NCBI GenBank assembly: GCA_944321295.1
Contig: CALUKU010000005.1
Coordinates: 32,393-96,392 of the forward strand
DNA: 64,000 nucleotides
Direction of reading: 5' to 3'
Origin: an uncultured Prevotella sp.
Lineage (GTDB): Bacteria; Bacteroidota; Bacteroidia; Bacteroidales; Bacteroidaceae
Positions 18,301 to 27,017 of the stretch are shown one piece after another. Under the pieces are notes generated by a model that was given only the letters and a program-made list of their open reading frames with translations, was not told the DNA's origin and did no database searches. Every line of letters begins with the position of its first letter. Position 1 is the first letter of the stretch. The translations under genes were made by a program, and so were the position numbers.

Positions 18301-18607
18301 GCCGGGTTCGTCGAAGTTCCTTACGGAGAACGGCGTTGAGAACACCATTGTCTATTGGCCGTCTGACGCCGACCGTCATCCGCAGGCTCTCGACATGCTT
18401 CACCGTCACGAGATAGACCTCGTTGTGAACATACCGAAAGACCTCACGGTGAGCGAGCTTACCAACGGCTATAAGATACGCCGTGCTGCCATCGACCTTA
18501 ACGTGCCGCTCATCACTAACAGCCGTTTGGCTACGGCATTTATCAACGCTTTCTGCCGCGTTAAGCTTGACGACATCGACATTAAGGCTTGGAGCGAGTA
18601 TAAATAA
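15377..18607 (+). CDS. carB: Carbamoyl-phosphate synthase large subunit
   Basis: 1076 residues, the full family length. Two homologous ATP-grasp halves are visible: the first opens [22 protein letters not shown] in overlapping blocks and the second [22 protein letters not shown] (about 556-577). The C-terminal allosteric MGS-like domain (about 945-1070) shows [10 protein letters not shown] and LVVNIPKDL. It uses two ATP, bicarbonate and CarA-derived ammonia to make carbamoyl phosphate. It is the last gene of the amidotransferase run and is followed by a strong terminator. Confidence 0.98.
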   Translation: [1076 protein letters not shown]

Positions 18608-18648
18608 GCGTGCAGCCCCGGCGAGGGCGACGCTGTTTTCATAAGATT

Positions 18649-18688
18649 AATGCGGGTTCGGCAGCATGCCGGACCCGCATTTTTTGTT
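18649..18688 (+). terminator. Terminator after carB
   Basis: Stem AATGCGGGTTCGGCA with complement, 3-nt loop, then TTTTTTGTT. Confidence 0.8.
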
Positions 18689-19290
18689 CATCCATAGTTA
18701 ACGTCAGTTCGTATAAGAAAACAATCACAGTAGGGATATAATTTATTATGTCCATACGTTTCACAGAAACGTTTTTTATTGACATTGACCACTCATACGC
18801 TCTTTCGCAGCGTGCGGACATAATAAATTATGTCCCTACCGTGGCTGTTTTCCCACATCGAACTCACGTATATTTGAGATGCATGGAGATATTAGTTCTC
18901 GTTATTCCGAACTCGTATGAAAATTGAACACGGATTTAATGTCACAATGTCATGTTTACACGCATCTCGCTGATTGTCAATGATTTAAACCGTGACATTA
19001 TGCCCTTTCCGTTGTCACTACTATCACAAAACATAAGGTGTGACGATTGTGATAGTGGCCTTTTTCATAATGTCACCACGTAATGTTTTGGTACTCAATG
19101 TTTTACGACGTGTTGTGACATTGTGATATTATAATCTTAACTGAAAATCGTTTTCAATTTATGAAATGCCGCTTTTCGTATCCCAGTTTGCCGCTTTTCG
19201 CAGCATGAAAGGGCATGTTTTGCATTGTGATTAGCGCTTTCTTGCAACTGCCATTATGTTTTCCTTATACTGAACTCACGACGTTAATCA
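18687..19290. repeat. Composite repeat region with imperfect terminal inverted repeats (includes family B copy 1)
   Basis: There is no gene between 18608 and 19361. The stretch is bounded by related inverted ends (TTAACGTC...AGTTC..TATAAG near 18697-18722, complemented near 19263-19288). Inside, 18728-18839 is an inverted repeat with arms of about 24 bp reading GGACATAATAAATTATGTCC on one side. At 18935-19215 it contains family B modules (TCACAATGTCA, CCGTGACATTATG, GTGACATTGTGATATTATAA) and a 22-bp array. GAACTCACG recurs at 18858 and 19273. Confidence 0.6.
19162..19230 (+). repeat. 22-bp phased array, site 2
   Basis: TGCCGCTTTTCG begins its GCCGC core at 19168 and 19190, with a degenerate third core at 19212; each step is exactly 22 bp. 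Confidence 0.6.
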
Positions 19291-19295
19291 TGAAT

Positions 19296-19341
19296 AAAAA
19301 AGTCCCTTCGCCGCACATAGACCGGCGAAGGGACTTTTTCT
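19296..19341 (-). terminator. Terminator after mutB
   Basis: Stem AGTCCCTTCGCC with complement, 11-nt loop, flanked by runs of A and T; lies just past the mutB stop on the minus strand. Confidence 0.8.
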
Positions 19342-19361
19342 CATTAATTATGATTGAAATC

Positions 19362-21509
19362 TTACTCCTTATCGAGCAGGATGTTCATCATCTCACATGC
19401 AGCCTTAGCCACCGACGTGCCGGGGCCGAAGATAGCCGCAACGCCTGCCTTGTAAAGGAAATCGTAATCCTGGGCGGGAATAACGCCGCCGGCTATCACC
19501 ATGATGTCCTCACGGCCGAGCTTCTTCAGCTCCTCAATAAGCTGCGGTATGAGCGTCTTGTGTCCTGCGGCCAGCGAACTTGCGCCAACGATGTGCACAT
19601 CGTTCTCTACCGCCTCACGTGCGGCCTCTGCCGGCGTCTGGAACAACGGCCCCATGTCTACGTCGAAGCCGCAATCGGCATAACCCGTAGCCACAACCTT
19701 AGCACCGCGGTCGTGTCCGTCCTGACCCATCTTGGCGATGAAGATACGCGGACGACGGCCTTCCTTCTTGGCAAACTCTTCCGTCAACTCGCAGGCTTTC
19801 TCAAAGTCTGCGTCGTTCTTGTTTTCTGATGAATACACGCCTGATATTGTTCTGATTACTGCCTTATAACGGCCTACTACTTTCTCGCAGGCGTCGCTTA
19901 TCTCGCCGAGCGTACAGCGTGCCTTCGCACACTCTACGGCAAGTTCGAGAAGGTTGCCCTCGCCTGTGCGTACACATTCGGTAAGGGCGTCGAGCGTCTG
20001 CTGCACCTTTGCGTTGTCGCGTGAAGCGCGGAGCTTGGCCAAGCCTTCCTCCTGCTCCTTGCGCACTGCAGAGTTGTCAACCTCGAGGATGTCAATCGGG
20101 TCCTCATGGTCAAGACGGTACTTGTTGGTGCCGACAATAGTCTGCGCACCGCTGTCGATGCGGGCCTGAGTACGTGCTGCCGCCTCCTCGATACGCATCT
20201 TGGGCACGCCCGTTTCGATGGCCTTGGCCATACCGCCGAGCTTCTCTATCTCCTGGATGTGCTCCCAAGCCTTATGTGCCAACTCGTTTGTGAGGCTCTC
20301 AACATAATAAGAGCCTGCCCACGGGTCGATGTGCTTGCATATCTTGGTTTCGTTCTGAATGTATATCTGCGTGTTGCGCGCAATACGTGCCGAGAAGTCA
20401 GTAGGCAGGGCGATGGCTTCGTCGAGAGCGTTGGTGTGCAGACTCTGCGTATGGCCGAGAGCCGCCGTCATAGCCTCGATGCATGTACGTCCGACGTTGT
20501 TGAACGGGTCTTGCTCGGTGAGCGACCAGCCTGACGTCTGGCAGTGGGTGCGGAGCATGAGCGACTTCGGGTTCTTCGGTCCGAACTGCTCTATGACCTT
20601 TGCCCACAGCATACGTGCCGCACGCATCTTGGCCACTTCCATGAAGTGGTTCATCGAAATGCCCCAGAAGAACGACAGGCGCGGAGCGAAAGCGTCGATG
20701 TCAAGACCGGCGTTGACGCCTGCGCGTACATACTCAAGACCGTCGGCGATGGTGTAAGCCAGCTCGATGTCAGCCGTAGCACCGGCCTCCTGCATGTGAT
20801 AGCCCGATATTGAGATGGAGTTGAACTTGGGCATGAACTTCGACGTATAAGCGAAGATGTCGCTGATAATCCTCATCGAGAAGGCGGGCGGGTAGATGTA
20901 AGTGTTGCGCACCATGAACTCCTTGAGGATGTCGTTCTGGATTGTACCGGCCATCTCCTCGAGCTTTGCGCCCTGCTCAAGGCCCGTCACAATGTAGAAC
21001 GCCATGATGGGCAGCACGGCACCGTTCATAGTCATTGAAACTGACATCTTGTTCAATGGAATTCCATTAAACAAAACCTTCATGTTATCAACCGAGCATA
21101 TTGACACGCCGGCCTTACCTACGTCGCCGATGACGCGGAGGTTGTCGGGGTCGTAACCGCGGTGGGTGGGAAGGTCGAACGCCACTGACAAGCCTTTCTG
21201 TCCGCTTGCGAGGTTGCGGCGGTAGAACGCGTTACTCTCCTCTGCCGTAGAGAAGCCCGCATACTGGCGTATCGTCCACGGACGGAACGGGTACATCATG
21301 CTGTAAGGGCCGCGGAGGAAGGGCGGCAGACCAGCCGTATAATCAAGGTGCTCCATGCCTTCAAGGTCTTCCTTGGTGTAGGCCGGCTTTACCATGATGT
21401 GCTCCGGAGTCCTCCAGTCAGGAGCTATGTTGTTGTCTTTCTGCCACTGGGCGCCGTCAGCAGCCTTTATGTCAGAAAATATGTTGACGTCGTTAAAATT
21501 CTTTCTCAT
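19362..21509 (-). CDS. mutB: Methylmalonyl-CoA mutase, large (catalytic) subunit
   Basis: 715 residues, the usual length. The N-terminal TIM barrel carries [20 protein letters not shown] in two blocks and [15 protein letters not shown]. The C-terminal cobalamin domain (about 585-710) carries the B12-ligand motif [11 protein letters not shown] (D-x-H-x-x-G), then GPLFQTP and GGVIP. It interconverts succinyl-CoA and (R)-methylmalonyl-CoA using adenosylcobalamin. Its start overlaps the mutA stop by 4 bp (ATGA), so the subunits are translationally coupled. In this context it feeds succinate carbon toward propionate via the decarboxylase genes 2-7 kb away. Confidence 0.98.
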   Translation of the reverse strand: MRKNFNDVNIFSDIKAADGAQWQKDNNIAPDWRTPEHIMVKPAYTKEDLEGMEHLDYTAGLPPFLRGPYSMMYPFRPWTIRQYAGFSTAEESNAFYRRNLASGQKGLSVAFDLPTHRGYDPDNLRVIGDVGKAGVSICSVDNMKVLFNGIPLNKMSVSMTMNGAVLPIMAFYIVTGLEQGAKLEEMAGTIQNDILKEFMVRNTYIYPPAFSMRIISDIFAYTSKFMPKFNSISISGYHMQEAGATADIELAYTIADGLEYVRAGVNAGLDIDAFAPRLSFFWGISMNHFMEVAKMRAARMLWAKVIEQFGPKNPKSLMLRTHCQTSGWSLTEQDPFNNVGRTCIEAMTAALGHTQSLHTNALDEAIALPTDFSARIARNTQIYIQNETKICKHIDPWAGSYYVESLTNELAHKAWEHIQEIEKLGGMAKAIETGVPKMRIEEAAARTQARIDSGAQTIVGTNKYRLDHEDPIDILEVDNSAVRKEQEEGLAKLRASRDNAKVQQTLDALTECVRTGEGNLLELAVECAKARCTLGEISDACEKVVGRYKAVIRTISGVYSSENKNDADFEKACELTEEFAKKEGRRPRIFIAKMGQDGHDRGAKVVATGYADCGFDVDMGPLFQTPAEAAREAVENDVHIVGASSLAAGHKTLIPQLIEELKKLGREDIMVIAGGVIPAQDYDFLYKAGVAAIFGPGTSVAKAACEMMNILLDKE

Positions 21510-23368
21510 TTTATTCCCAATTTAGCGTTATACTCTTTCAATGTTTCAAGCACGTTGCAACGCACGTGGATGAAGTTCTCGATGCCTGCGGCCTTAAGCT
21601 CGTCCATGCAAGCGGGAGCGCCTGCCACAACGAACATCGCACGGCCGTCAAGATATTTGAACGCAGGAACTGCATACTCGGCATACTCATCGTCGCTCGA
21701 GCACAAGACAACAATGTCGGCGCCAGCCTTCAATGCTGCGTCAACGCCTTCTTCAACGGTGTTGAAACCGAGGTTGTCAACAACCTTGTAACCTGCACAG
21801 GCAAGGAAGTTGCAGCTGAACTGCGCGCGTGCCTGGCGCATGGCGAGATTGCCGATGGTGAGCATGAATGCGACCGGAGTCTTGCCGCTCTCCTCAACCT
21901 TCAAGCGCAAATCCTCATAATCGGCGGCAAGGCGCGTAGTTTCAATAGCCTTGAACGCTGCCTCGTGCTTGTGGCCGCCGCCGCAAGAGCATGTACATCC
22001 GAGAGGACGCTTGCCTTCAGACTTCTCTGTAAAGTTCGGGAACTGGTTTGTGCCGAGAATGAACTCCTTACGCTTAGCGGCAGCCTCATGGCGTTTTGCG
22101 TTGGTTGCGTTGACGTCGTCTTGAACCAAGCCTTTCTTCACGGCCTCGAGGAATCCGCCGTTCTCCTCAACGTTAAGGAATATCTTCCAGCCTTCGTTTG
22201 CCAATGACGTTGTAAGCTCCTCAACAAAATAACTTCCGGCAGCAGGGTCAACCACCTTGTCAAAATGGCTCTCCTCCTTAAGCAGTAGCTGCTGGTTGCG
22301 GGCAAGGCGCTCAGAGAATTCGTTAGGAGTTTCGTAAACGGCGTCAAACGGAGTGACAACGATAGAATGTACACCGGCCAAAGCTGCGCTCATTGATTCG
22401 GTCTGCGACCTCAGCAGGTTTACATAGCTGTCAAACAATGTCATATTATATTTAGATGTAACGGCGTTGACGCACATCATGCACGAAGTTTCGTTCTTCG
22501 GAGAGTACTTCTTCACGATTTCAGCCCACAGCATGCGTGCGGCGCGGAACTTGGCTATCTCCATGAAGAAGTTATCCGAGATACCCATGTTAAACGTTAT
22601 CTTGCTTGCCGCCATGTCTGCGTCGACACCGGCCTCGGTCAGCATGTTGAGATATTCGTTACCCCATGCCAATGCATAGCCGAGCTCCTGCACGATGTAA
22701 GCACCGGCGTTGTTGAGCGAAACCGCGTTGACGGATATGCAACGGAAACGGGGGTAATCCTTCAACGTTTCAACGATGCGCGGAGCCAATGATAAAATAG
22801 GTGTCACGTCGTGACCCTTCATCACGATTTTCTCCATCGGGTCCCAGTCAAGTGAGCCGTTGACCTTTGCCTTGTCGCATCCTTTCTTATCAAAATATTC
22901 TGCAAGGATTTGCGCCAGTTCAAGCGTATGGCGCTTGCAAGTGTTGAAGTTAAGTTCAACAGCCTCGCAATCAATGCCGTCAAGCAGAGCCTCTACGAAT
23001 TCGGCGTTGACGTTGTCGCCTGAAATCTTGAAACCAAGCGAGTCTACGCCGCGTTTCAGTAAGTCGAGAGCCTTAGCGTTAGCCGTCTTAGCGTCGTCGG
23101 CCAATATGTCCTGACGCACATACCAGCAATTACAATTCTTCTTATTGCCGCGCACGTAAGGGAACTCGCCCGGCAGTGAGTTGGGTGTGTCTAAGTTCAA
23201 CACATCTTCCCTGCGGTAAAACGGCGGGACGTCGAATCCCTCGTTTGTCCGCCAAACCAAACGCTTGTTGAAGTCGGCGCCTTTCAAATCGACCTGAATT
23301 TTATCAAGCCATTCCTGCCTTGTCGGCGCCTTAAACTCGCTGAAGAGTTTTTCTTTACAGTTTGACAT
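21506..23368 (-). CDS. mutA: Methylmalonyl-CoA mutase, small subunit
   Basis: 620 residues. Barrel-type sequence similar to MutB is present ([29 protein letters not shown] in overlapping blocks, [14 protein letters not shown]). The C-terminal cobalamin-like domain lacks the D-x-H-x-x-G ligand motif, as is usual for the non-catalytic subunit. A His- and Cys-containing linker ([12 protein letters not shown], about 440-451) lies between the domains. It pairs with MutB as a heterodimer. The minus-strand box TATCTTTG at 23435-23442 is the likely promoter for the two-gene operon. Confidence 0.96.
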   Translation of the reverse strand: MSNCKEKLFSEFKAPTRQEWLDKIQVDLKGADFNKRLVWRTNEGFDVPPFYRREDVLNLDTPNSLPGEFPYVRGNKKNCNCWYVRQDILADDAKTANAKALDLLKRGVDSLGFKISGDNVNAEFVEALLDGIDCEAVELNFNTCKRHTLELAQILAEYFDKKGCDKAKVNGSLDWDPMEKIVMKGHDVTPILSLAPRIVETLKDYPRFRCISVNAVSLNNAGAYIVQELGYALAWGNEYLNMLTEAGVDADMAASKITFNMGISDNFFMEIAKFRAARMLWAEIVKKYSPKNETSCMMCVNAVTSKYNMTLFDSYVNLLRSQTESMSAALAGVHSIVVTPFDAVYETPNEFSERLARNQQLLLKEESHFDKVVDPAAGSYFVEELTTSLANEGWKIFLNVEENGGFLEAVKKGLVQDDVNATNAKRHEAAAKRKEFILGTNQFPNFTEKSEGKRPLGCTCSCGGGHKHEAAFKAIETTRLAADYEDLRLKVEESGKTPVAFMLTIGNLAMRQARAQFSCNFLACAGYKVVDNLGFNTVEEGVDAALKAGADIVVLCSSDDEYAEYAVPAFKYLDGRAMFVVAGAPACMDELKAAGIENFIHVRCNVLETLKEYNAKLGIK

Positions 23369-23434
23369 AAATTTGTTTTTAATAATATTACCTAAAAATC
23401 ATCAAAGGCACGCAAACTTGTTGCATACCTTTGG

Positions 23435-23442
23435 CAAAGATA
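23435..23442 (-). promoter_or_regulatory. Promoter -7 box of mutAB
   Basis: TATCTTTG on the minus strand 67 bp upstream of mutA; no clear -33 element. Confidence 0.5.
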
Positions 23443-23568
23443 AAGGATTTTTCCGATACGCTTTTAAAAAACACGCAGAATTTAATATTTAACCATGAAA
23501 AATGCAAAAAGCTTCGTTATAGTTTCAAAATAATTGCACAAAAATTATAATATGAGTAAGAATTTAAG

Positions 23569-23576
23569 TACTTTTG
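23569..23576 (+). promoter_or_regulatory. Promoter -7 box of the AspT-like gene
   Basis: TACTTTTG ends 18 bp before ATG 23595. It overlaps a TTG codon at 23574 that could otherwise be taken as an in-frame start, so 23595 is the better start. Confidence 0.6.
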
Positions 23577-23594
23577 CAGCACAAAAATAATATC

Positions 23595-25283
23595 ATGGAA
23601 TGGCTAACTAATTTATTTACTGCAACTGACTCCGTGGCGCACATCGTTGTGCTTTACGCCATCGTCATCGCCGTCGGTGTCTATTTGGGGAAAATTAAAA
23701 TCGGAGGAATTTCCCTGGGTGTTACGTTCGTTCTGTTTGCGGGCATTGCCGCCGGCCACATCGGCTTTACGGCGACGCCGAGCGTGCTCGCGTTCCTGCA
23801 AGAGTTCGGACTTATCTTATTCGTGTTCATGATTGGTTTGCAGGTGGGTCCCGGTTTCTTCGAGAGCTTCAAGCGCGGAGGCGTGACGCTTAACGCCTTG
23901 TCAACGGCGACGATCTTGCTGAACATCATAGTGATGTTCGCCTGCTACTACATCTTCTTCGACACGTCCGACCCGCGCAACCTGCCTATGATGGTTGGTA
24001 CGCTTTACGGCGCCGTAACCAACACTCCCGGTCTTGGTGCGGCCAGTGAAGCCTTGGCGTCGGTGTTCACGAATGGCGACATTCCGCAGATAGCGTCAGG
24101 CTACGCATGCGCCTACCCGTTGGGTGTGCTTGGCATTATCGGAGCGACAATAGCCATCCGCTACATCTGCCACATTGGCCTCAACAAGGAAGAAGACCAA
24201 CTGAACAACGAGGAGAACGAAAACGGAGCGGTTAAGCCCCACTTCCTGAACCTTGAGGTTACAAACTCTTACCTTGAGGGTAAGACCATCATCCAGGTGC
24301 ACAACTTCTTGAACCGCGACTTCGTATGCTCGCGCCTCCTGCACGACGGCCACGTCAGCACGCCTACGGGCAGCACGGTGTTCCACATCGGCGACCGTCT
24401 GTTCATCGTTTGCGCCGCTAAAGACGCCGAGGCCATAATCGCGTTTATCGGCCCCACGGTGGAGGTCAACTGGGAAACCCAGGACGAGCCGATGGTAAGC
24501 AAGCGTATAGTTGTAACACGTCCGTCAATCAACGGTAAGACCCTCGGACAGATGCACTTCTCAAGCGGTTTCGGCGTGAACGTAACGAGGGTGACACGTC
24601 ACGGCATGGACCTCTTCGCCAGCCCCAGCCTCTCGTTGCAGATAGGCGACCGCATTATGGTTGTAGGACGCGAGGGCGCCGTCAACCGTGTGGCAAGCGT
24701 GATGGGCAACTCTGTCAAGCGCCTTGACGCACCGAACATCGCAACGATATTCATCGGTATTCTTGTCGGAATTCTCTTCGGAAGTATTCCTATCGCATGT
24801 CCGGGCATACCCGTGCCTATCAAGCTCGGTATTGCAGGCGGACCGCTCATCATAGCAATCCTCATCGGACGTTTCGGTTACAAGTTCCACCTTGTCACCT
24901 ACACTACGACGAGCGCCAACATGATGTTACGTGAAATAGGCCTTGTGCTCTTCCTTGCCAGCGTGGGAATAAAAGCGGGCGGAAGCTTCGTTGAAACGAT
25001 AGTGCAGGGCGACGGTCTGAAATATGTATATACCGGTTTCCTCATAACCATTATACCTATTTTAATAATAGGCACCATCGCCCGTGTTAAGTTCAAGTTC
25101 AACTATTTCACGATTATGGGTATGATTGCCGGTACTTATACCGACCCGCCCGCCTTGGCATATGCCAACTCGGTATGCTCTAAAGAGGCTCCGGCCGTAG
25201 GCTACTCTACGGTTTACCCGCTGAGCATGTTCCTGAGAATATTCATGGCACAGATAATAGTACTGTTCTTTTGCGGAATCTGA
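23595..25283 (+). CDS. AspT/YidE/YbjL-family transporter
   Basis: About 562 residues. Two hydrophobic halves, each with several membrane segments, flank two TrkA-C (RCK-C) like cytoplasmic domains (about 205-290 and 295-375). Duplicated family blocks are [18 protein letters not shown] in the first half and [17 protein letters not shown] in the second, plus [13 protein letters not shown] and [14 protein letters not shown]. This is the aspartate-alanine exchanger superfamily. Members include AspT and, as far as I know, exporters of succinate and glutamate. It lies between the mutase and the methylmalonyl-CoA decarboxylase genes, which makes a dicarboxylate such as succinate a plausible substrate (inference). 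Confidence 0.9.
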   Translation: MEWLTNLFTATDSVAHIVVLYAIVIAVGVYLGKIKIGGISLGVTFVLFAGIAAGHIGFTATPSVLAFLQEFGLILFVFMIGLQVGPGFFESFKRGGVTLNALSTATILLNIIVMFACYYIFFDTSDPRNLPMMVGTLYGAVTNTPGLGAASEALASVFTNGDIPQIASGYACAYPLGVLGIIGATIAIRYICHIGLNKEEDQLNNEENENGAVKPHFLNLEVTNSYLEGKTIIQVHNFLNRDFVCSRLLHDGHVSTPTGSTVFHIGDRLFIVCAAKDAEAIIAFIGPTVEVNWETQDEPMVSKRIVVTRPSINGKTLGQMHFSSGFGVNVTRVTRHGMDLFASPSLSLQIGDRIMVVGREGAVNRVASVMGNSVKRLDAPNIATIFIGILVGILFGSIPIACPGIPVPIKLGIAGGPLIIAILIGRFGYKFHLVTYTTTSANMMLREIGLVLFLASVGIKAGGSFVETIVQGDGLKYVYTGFLITIIPILIIGTIARVKFKFNYFTIMGMIAGTYTDPPALAYANSVCSKEAPAVGYSTVYPLSMFLRIFMAQIIVLFFCGI

Positions 25284-25307
25284 TTTTTAACAGACTGATG
25301 ATAAAAG

Positions 25308-25361
25308 CGGCAGGCAGACAAACACAGGTTAGCCTCGTTGTCTGCCTGCCGGCTTTTTTAT
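25308..25361 (+). terminator. Terminator after the AspT-like gene
   Basis: GGCAGGCAGACAA pairs with TTGTCTGCCTGCC across a loop of about 17 nt, followed by GGCTTTTTTA. Confidence 0.75.
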
Positions 25362-25389
25362 CAGGCCGCTAACAACAAAGTATAACGAA

Positions 25390-26355
25390 ATGAAAAAATA
25401 CATTTTCCTGATTTGCGCGTTGTCGCTCGCCGTAACGACGGCGTTAGGACAAGGAGCCCGTAACATCAAGATAAACGAGGTGCTCACCAACAACGCCAAC
25501 AGCCTGCAGGATGAATACGGCACCAGGGGCGCATGGGTGGAGGTTGCCAATACGGCCTTCTCTACATACAACCTGCGCGGCATGTACATCACGACAGACC
25601 GCAGGGTGCTCGACAAGAGCCTGTCCGTGCCCGAGCGCACGGCCATGATGAGCTGCATACCCGGGGGCGACAGCCGCACCGCCCTGTCGGCGCGCGAGCA
25701 CTTGGTGTTTTTCCTTAACGGCAATCCGGCGCAAGGCACCCTTCACATCAATGCCGAGGCCGAGAGCGGCGAGCCTGTATGGGTTGCGCTTTACGACGGC
25801 AACGGCATCGACCTTATCGACTCCGTGTCCGTGCCCGCCCTGCAGGCTGACTTTTCTTACGCACGCGTGAGGGACGGCTCTGACCAGTGGGAGGTGAAAA
25901 ATCCGAGCAGCGTAACTCCCGGCATTGAGAACTATGTGCAGGCAAGCGAAACCAAGATAGCAAAAATAAAGCGTGAAGACCCGCACGGCTTCGGCATAAC
26001 GGTGCTGTCGATGGGAATCGTGTTCTTCTGCCTTGCGTTGCTCTACGTGTTCTTCCGCCTGCTCGGATTGTTCATGTCACACAAGCAGGCACTTAAGAAG
26101 GCCGGCAAGATACAGCCGATTAAGGCCGCCGTTAAGACCGGCGAGAAGCTGGCTGAAACCGGACATAAGACGAAAGTCATGCTGAAGGACGGCCTGCAGA
26201 CGGGCGGCATAGACAAGGAGATTTACATCGCCGTAATCGCCATGGCCCTGAAGCAATATGAGGACGACGTCCACGACATCGAGAGCAACATCATTACCAT
26301 CAAGCCCCACCATACCAACTGGAACGCTTATCCTGAAGAAACAATTATTCCATAA
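25390..26355 (+). CDS. Lamin-tail domain fused to OadG-type decarboxylase gamma subunit
   Basis: 321 residues. A signal peptide (1-20) precedes a lamin-tail-like beta domain (about 23-180; IKINEVLTNNANSLQDEYG, GAWVEVANT, LRGMYIT, LVFFLNGN). A single membrane helix of OadG type (about 205-230, FGITVLSMGIVFFCLALLYV) and a charged cytoplasmic tail follow. OadG-type subunits assemble the carboxyltransferase and membrane subunits of Na+-translocating decarboxylases. The extracytoplasmic lamin-tail domain is a Bacteroidota feature of unknown role. The biotin carrier and beta subunits follow, so it belongs to the methylmalonyl-CoA (or oxaloacetate) decarboxylase. Confidence 0.85.
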   Translation: MKKYIFLICALSLAVTTALGQGARNIKINEVLTNNANSLQDEYGTRGAWVEVANTAFSTYNLRGMYITTDRRVLDKSLSVPERTAMMSCIPGGDSRTALSAREHLVFFLNGNPAQGTLHINAEAESGEPVWVALYDGNGIDLIDSVSVPALQADFSYARVRDGSDQWEVKNPSSVTPGIENYVQASETKIAKIKREDPHGFGITVLSMGIVFFCLALLYVFFRLLGLFMSHKQALKKAGKIQPIKAAVKTGEKLAETGHKTKVMLKDGLQTGGIDKEIYIAVIAMALKQYEDDVHDIESNIITIKPHHTNWNAYPEETIIP

Positions 26356-26359
26356 TTTT

Positions 26360-26425
26360 ATAGCAGACAAGCAGACAAGCAGACGAGCAAACGAGCAGAC
26401 AAGTAACGAGCAGACAAGCAAGGCA
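26360..26425. repeat. AGCAGACA-type simple repeat
   Basis: A run of degenerate 8-mers (AGCAGACA with G/A variants) fills the gap between the OadG-like and biotin-carrier genes. The same word recurs at 26932-26966 and 31138-31212. Confidence 0.6.
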
Positions 26426-26477
26426 TATTTCTCTGTTTCGGTAGACCGTAGGCTCTTAAACTAAAATCACAAACGAG

Positions 26478-26924
26478 ATGAATAAATACCAATATAAAGT
26501 GCAAGGCGTCGACTATGATGTCGAGATTGTCAATGTTGAGGGCAACATTGCCCAAGTAAACGTCAACGGAATACCTTTCGAGGTGGAACTGAAACAACCT
26601 ATCAACCCCGCTACCATGCCACATAAGCCCGTGGTGGCCGCGCCGCGTCCCCAAGCGGCCGCACCAGCTCCGCAACCCGAGCGCCAGGCCAAGGCTGAAG
26701 CGCCGGCGGGCGGCACCAAGGTGACCGCTCCACTGCCCGGCACGATAACCGAGGTTAAGGTTAAGGTGGGCGACACCGTCAAGGACGGCGACACCGTCGT
26801 CGTGCTCGAGGCCATGAAGATGCAGAACAACATCGAGGCCGAAGGCAGCGGCACCGTGACCGCCGTGCTCGTCAACAAGGGCGACACCGTCATGGAAGGC
26901 GACGCGTTGATAACTATTGGGTAA
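26478..26924 (+). CDS. Biotin carboxyl carrier subunit of Na+-pumping decarboxylase
   Basis: 148 residues. The N-terminal part (1-50) packs as a small beta region. An Ala/Pro-rich flexible linker (about 52-77) follows. The C-terminal biotinyl domain (about 78-148) contains VLEAMKM with the biotinylated lysine. The family is the gamma/delta carrier of methylmalonyl-CoA or oxaloacetate decarboxylases; the carrier shuttles the carboxyl group from the carboxyltransferase to the membrane beta subunit. It sits between the OadG-like and beta-subunit genes. Confidence 0.93.
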   Translation: MNKYQYKVQGVDYDVEIVNVEGNIAQVNVNGIPFEVELKQPINPATMPHKPVVAAPRPQAAAPAPQPERQAKAEAPAGGTKVTAPLPGTITEVKVKVGDTVKDGDTVVVLEAMKMQNNIEAEGSGTVTAVLVNKGDTVMEGDALITIG

Positions 26925-26931
26925 AATACAG

Positions 26932-26966
26932 TTGACAAGCAGACAATAACAAGCAGACAAGCCCCA
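26932..26966. repeat. AGCAGACA-type simple repeat, second patch
   Basis: ACAAGCAGACAA words between the biotin carrier and beta-subunit genes, matching the patch at 26360. Confidence 0.5.
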
Positions 26967-27017
26967 AACGGCCCGTCCGCTCGTCACCGACGACTTGTCA
27001 ACCTAAAAGCAAAAGAC

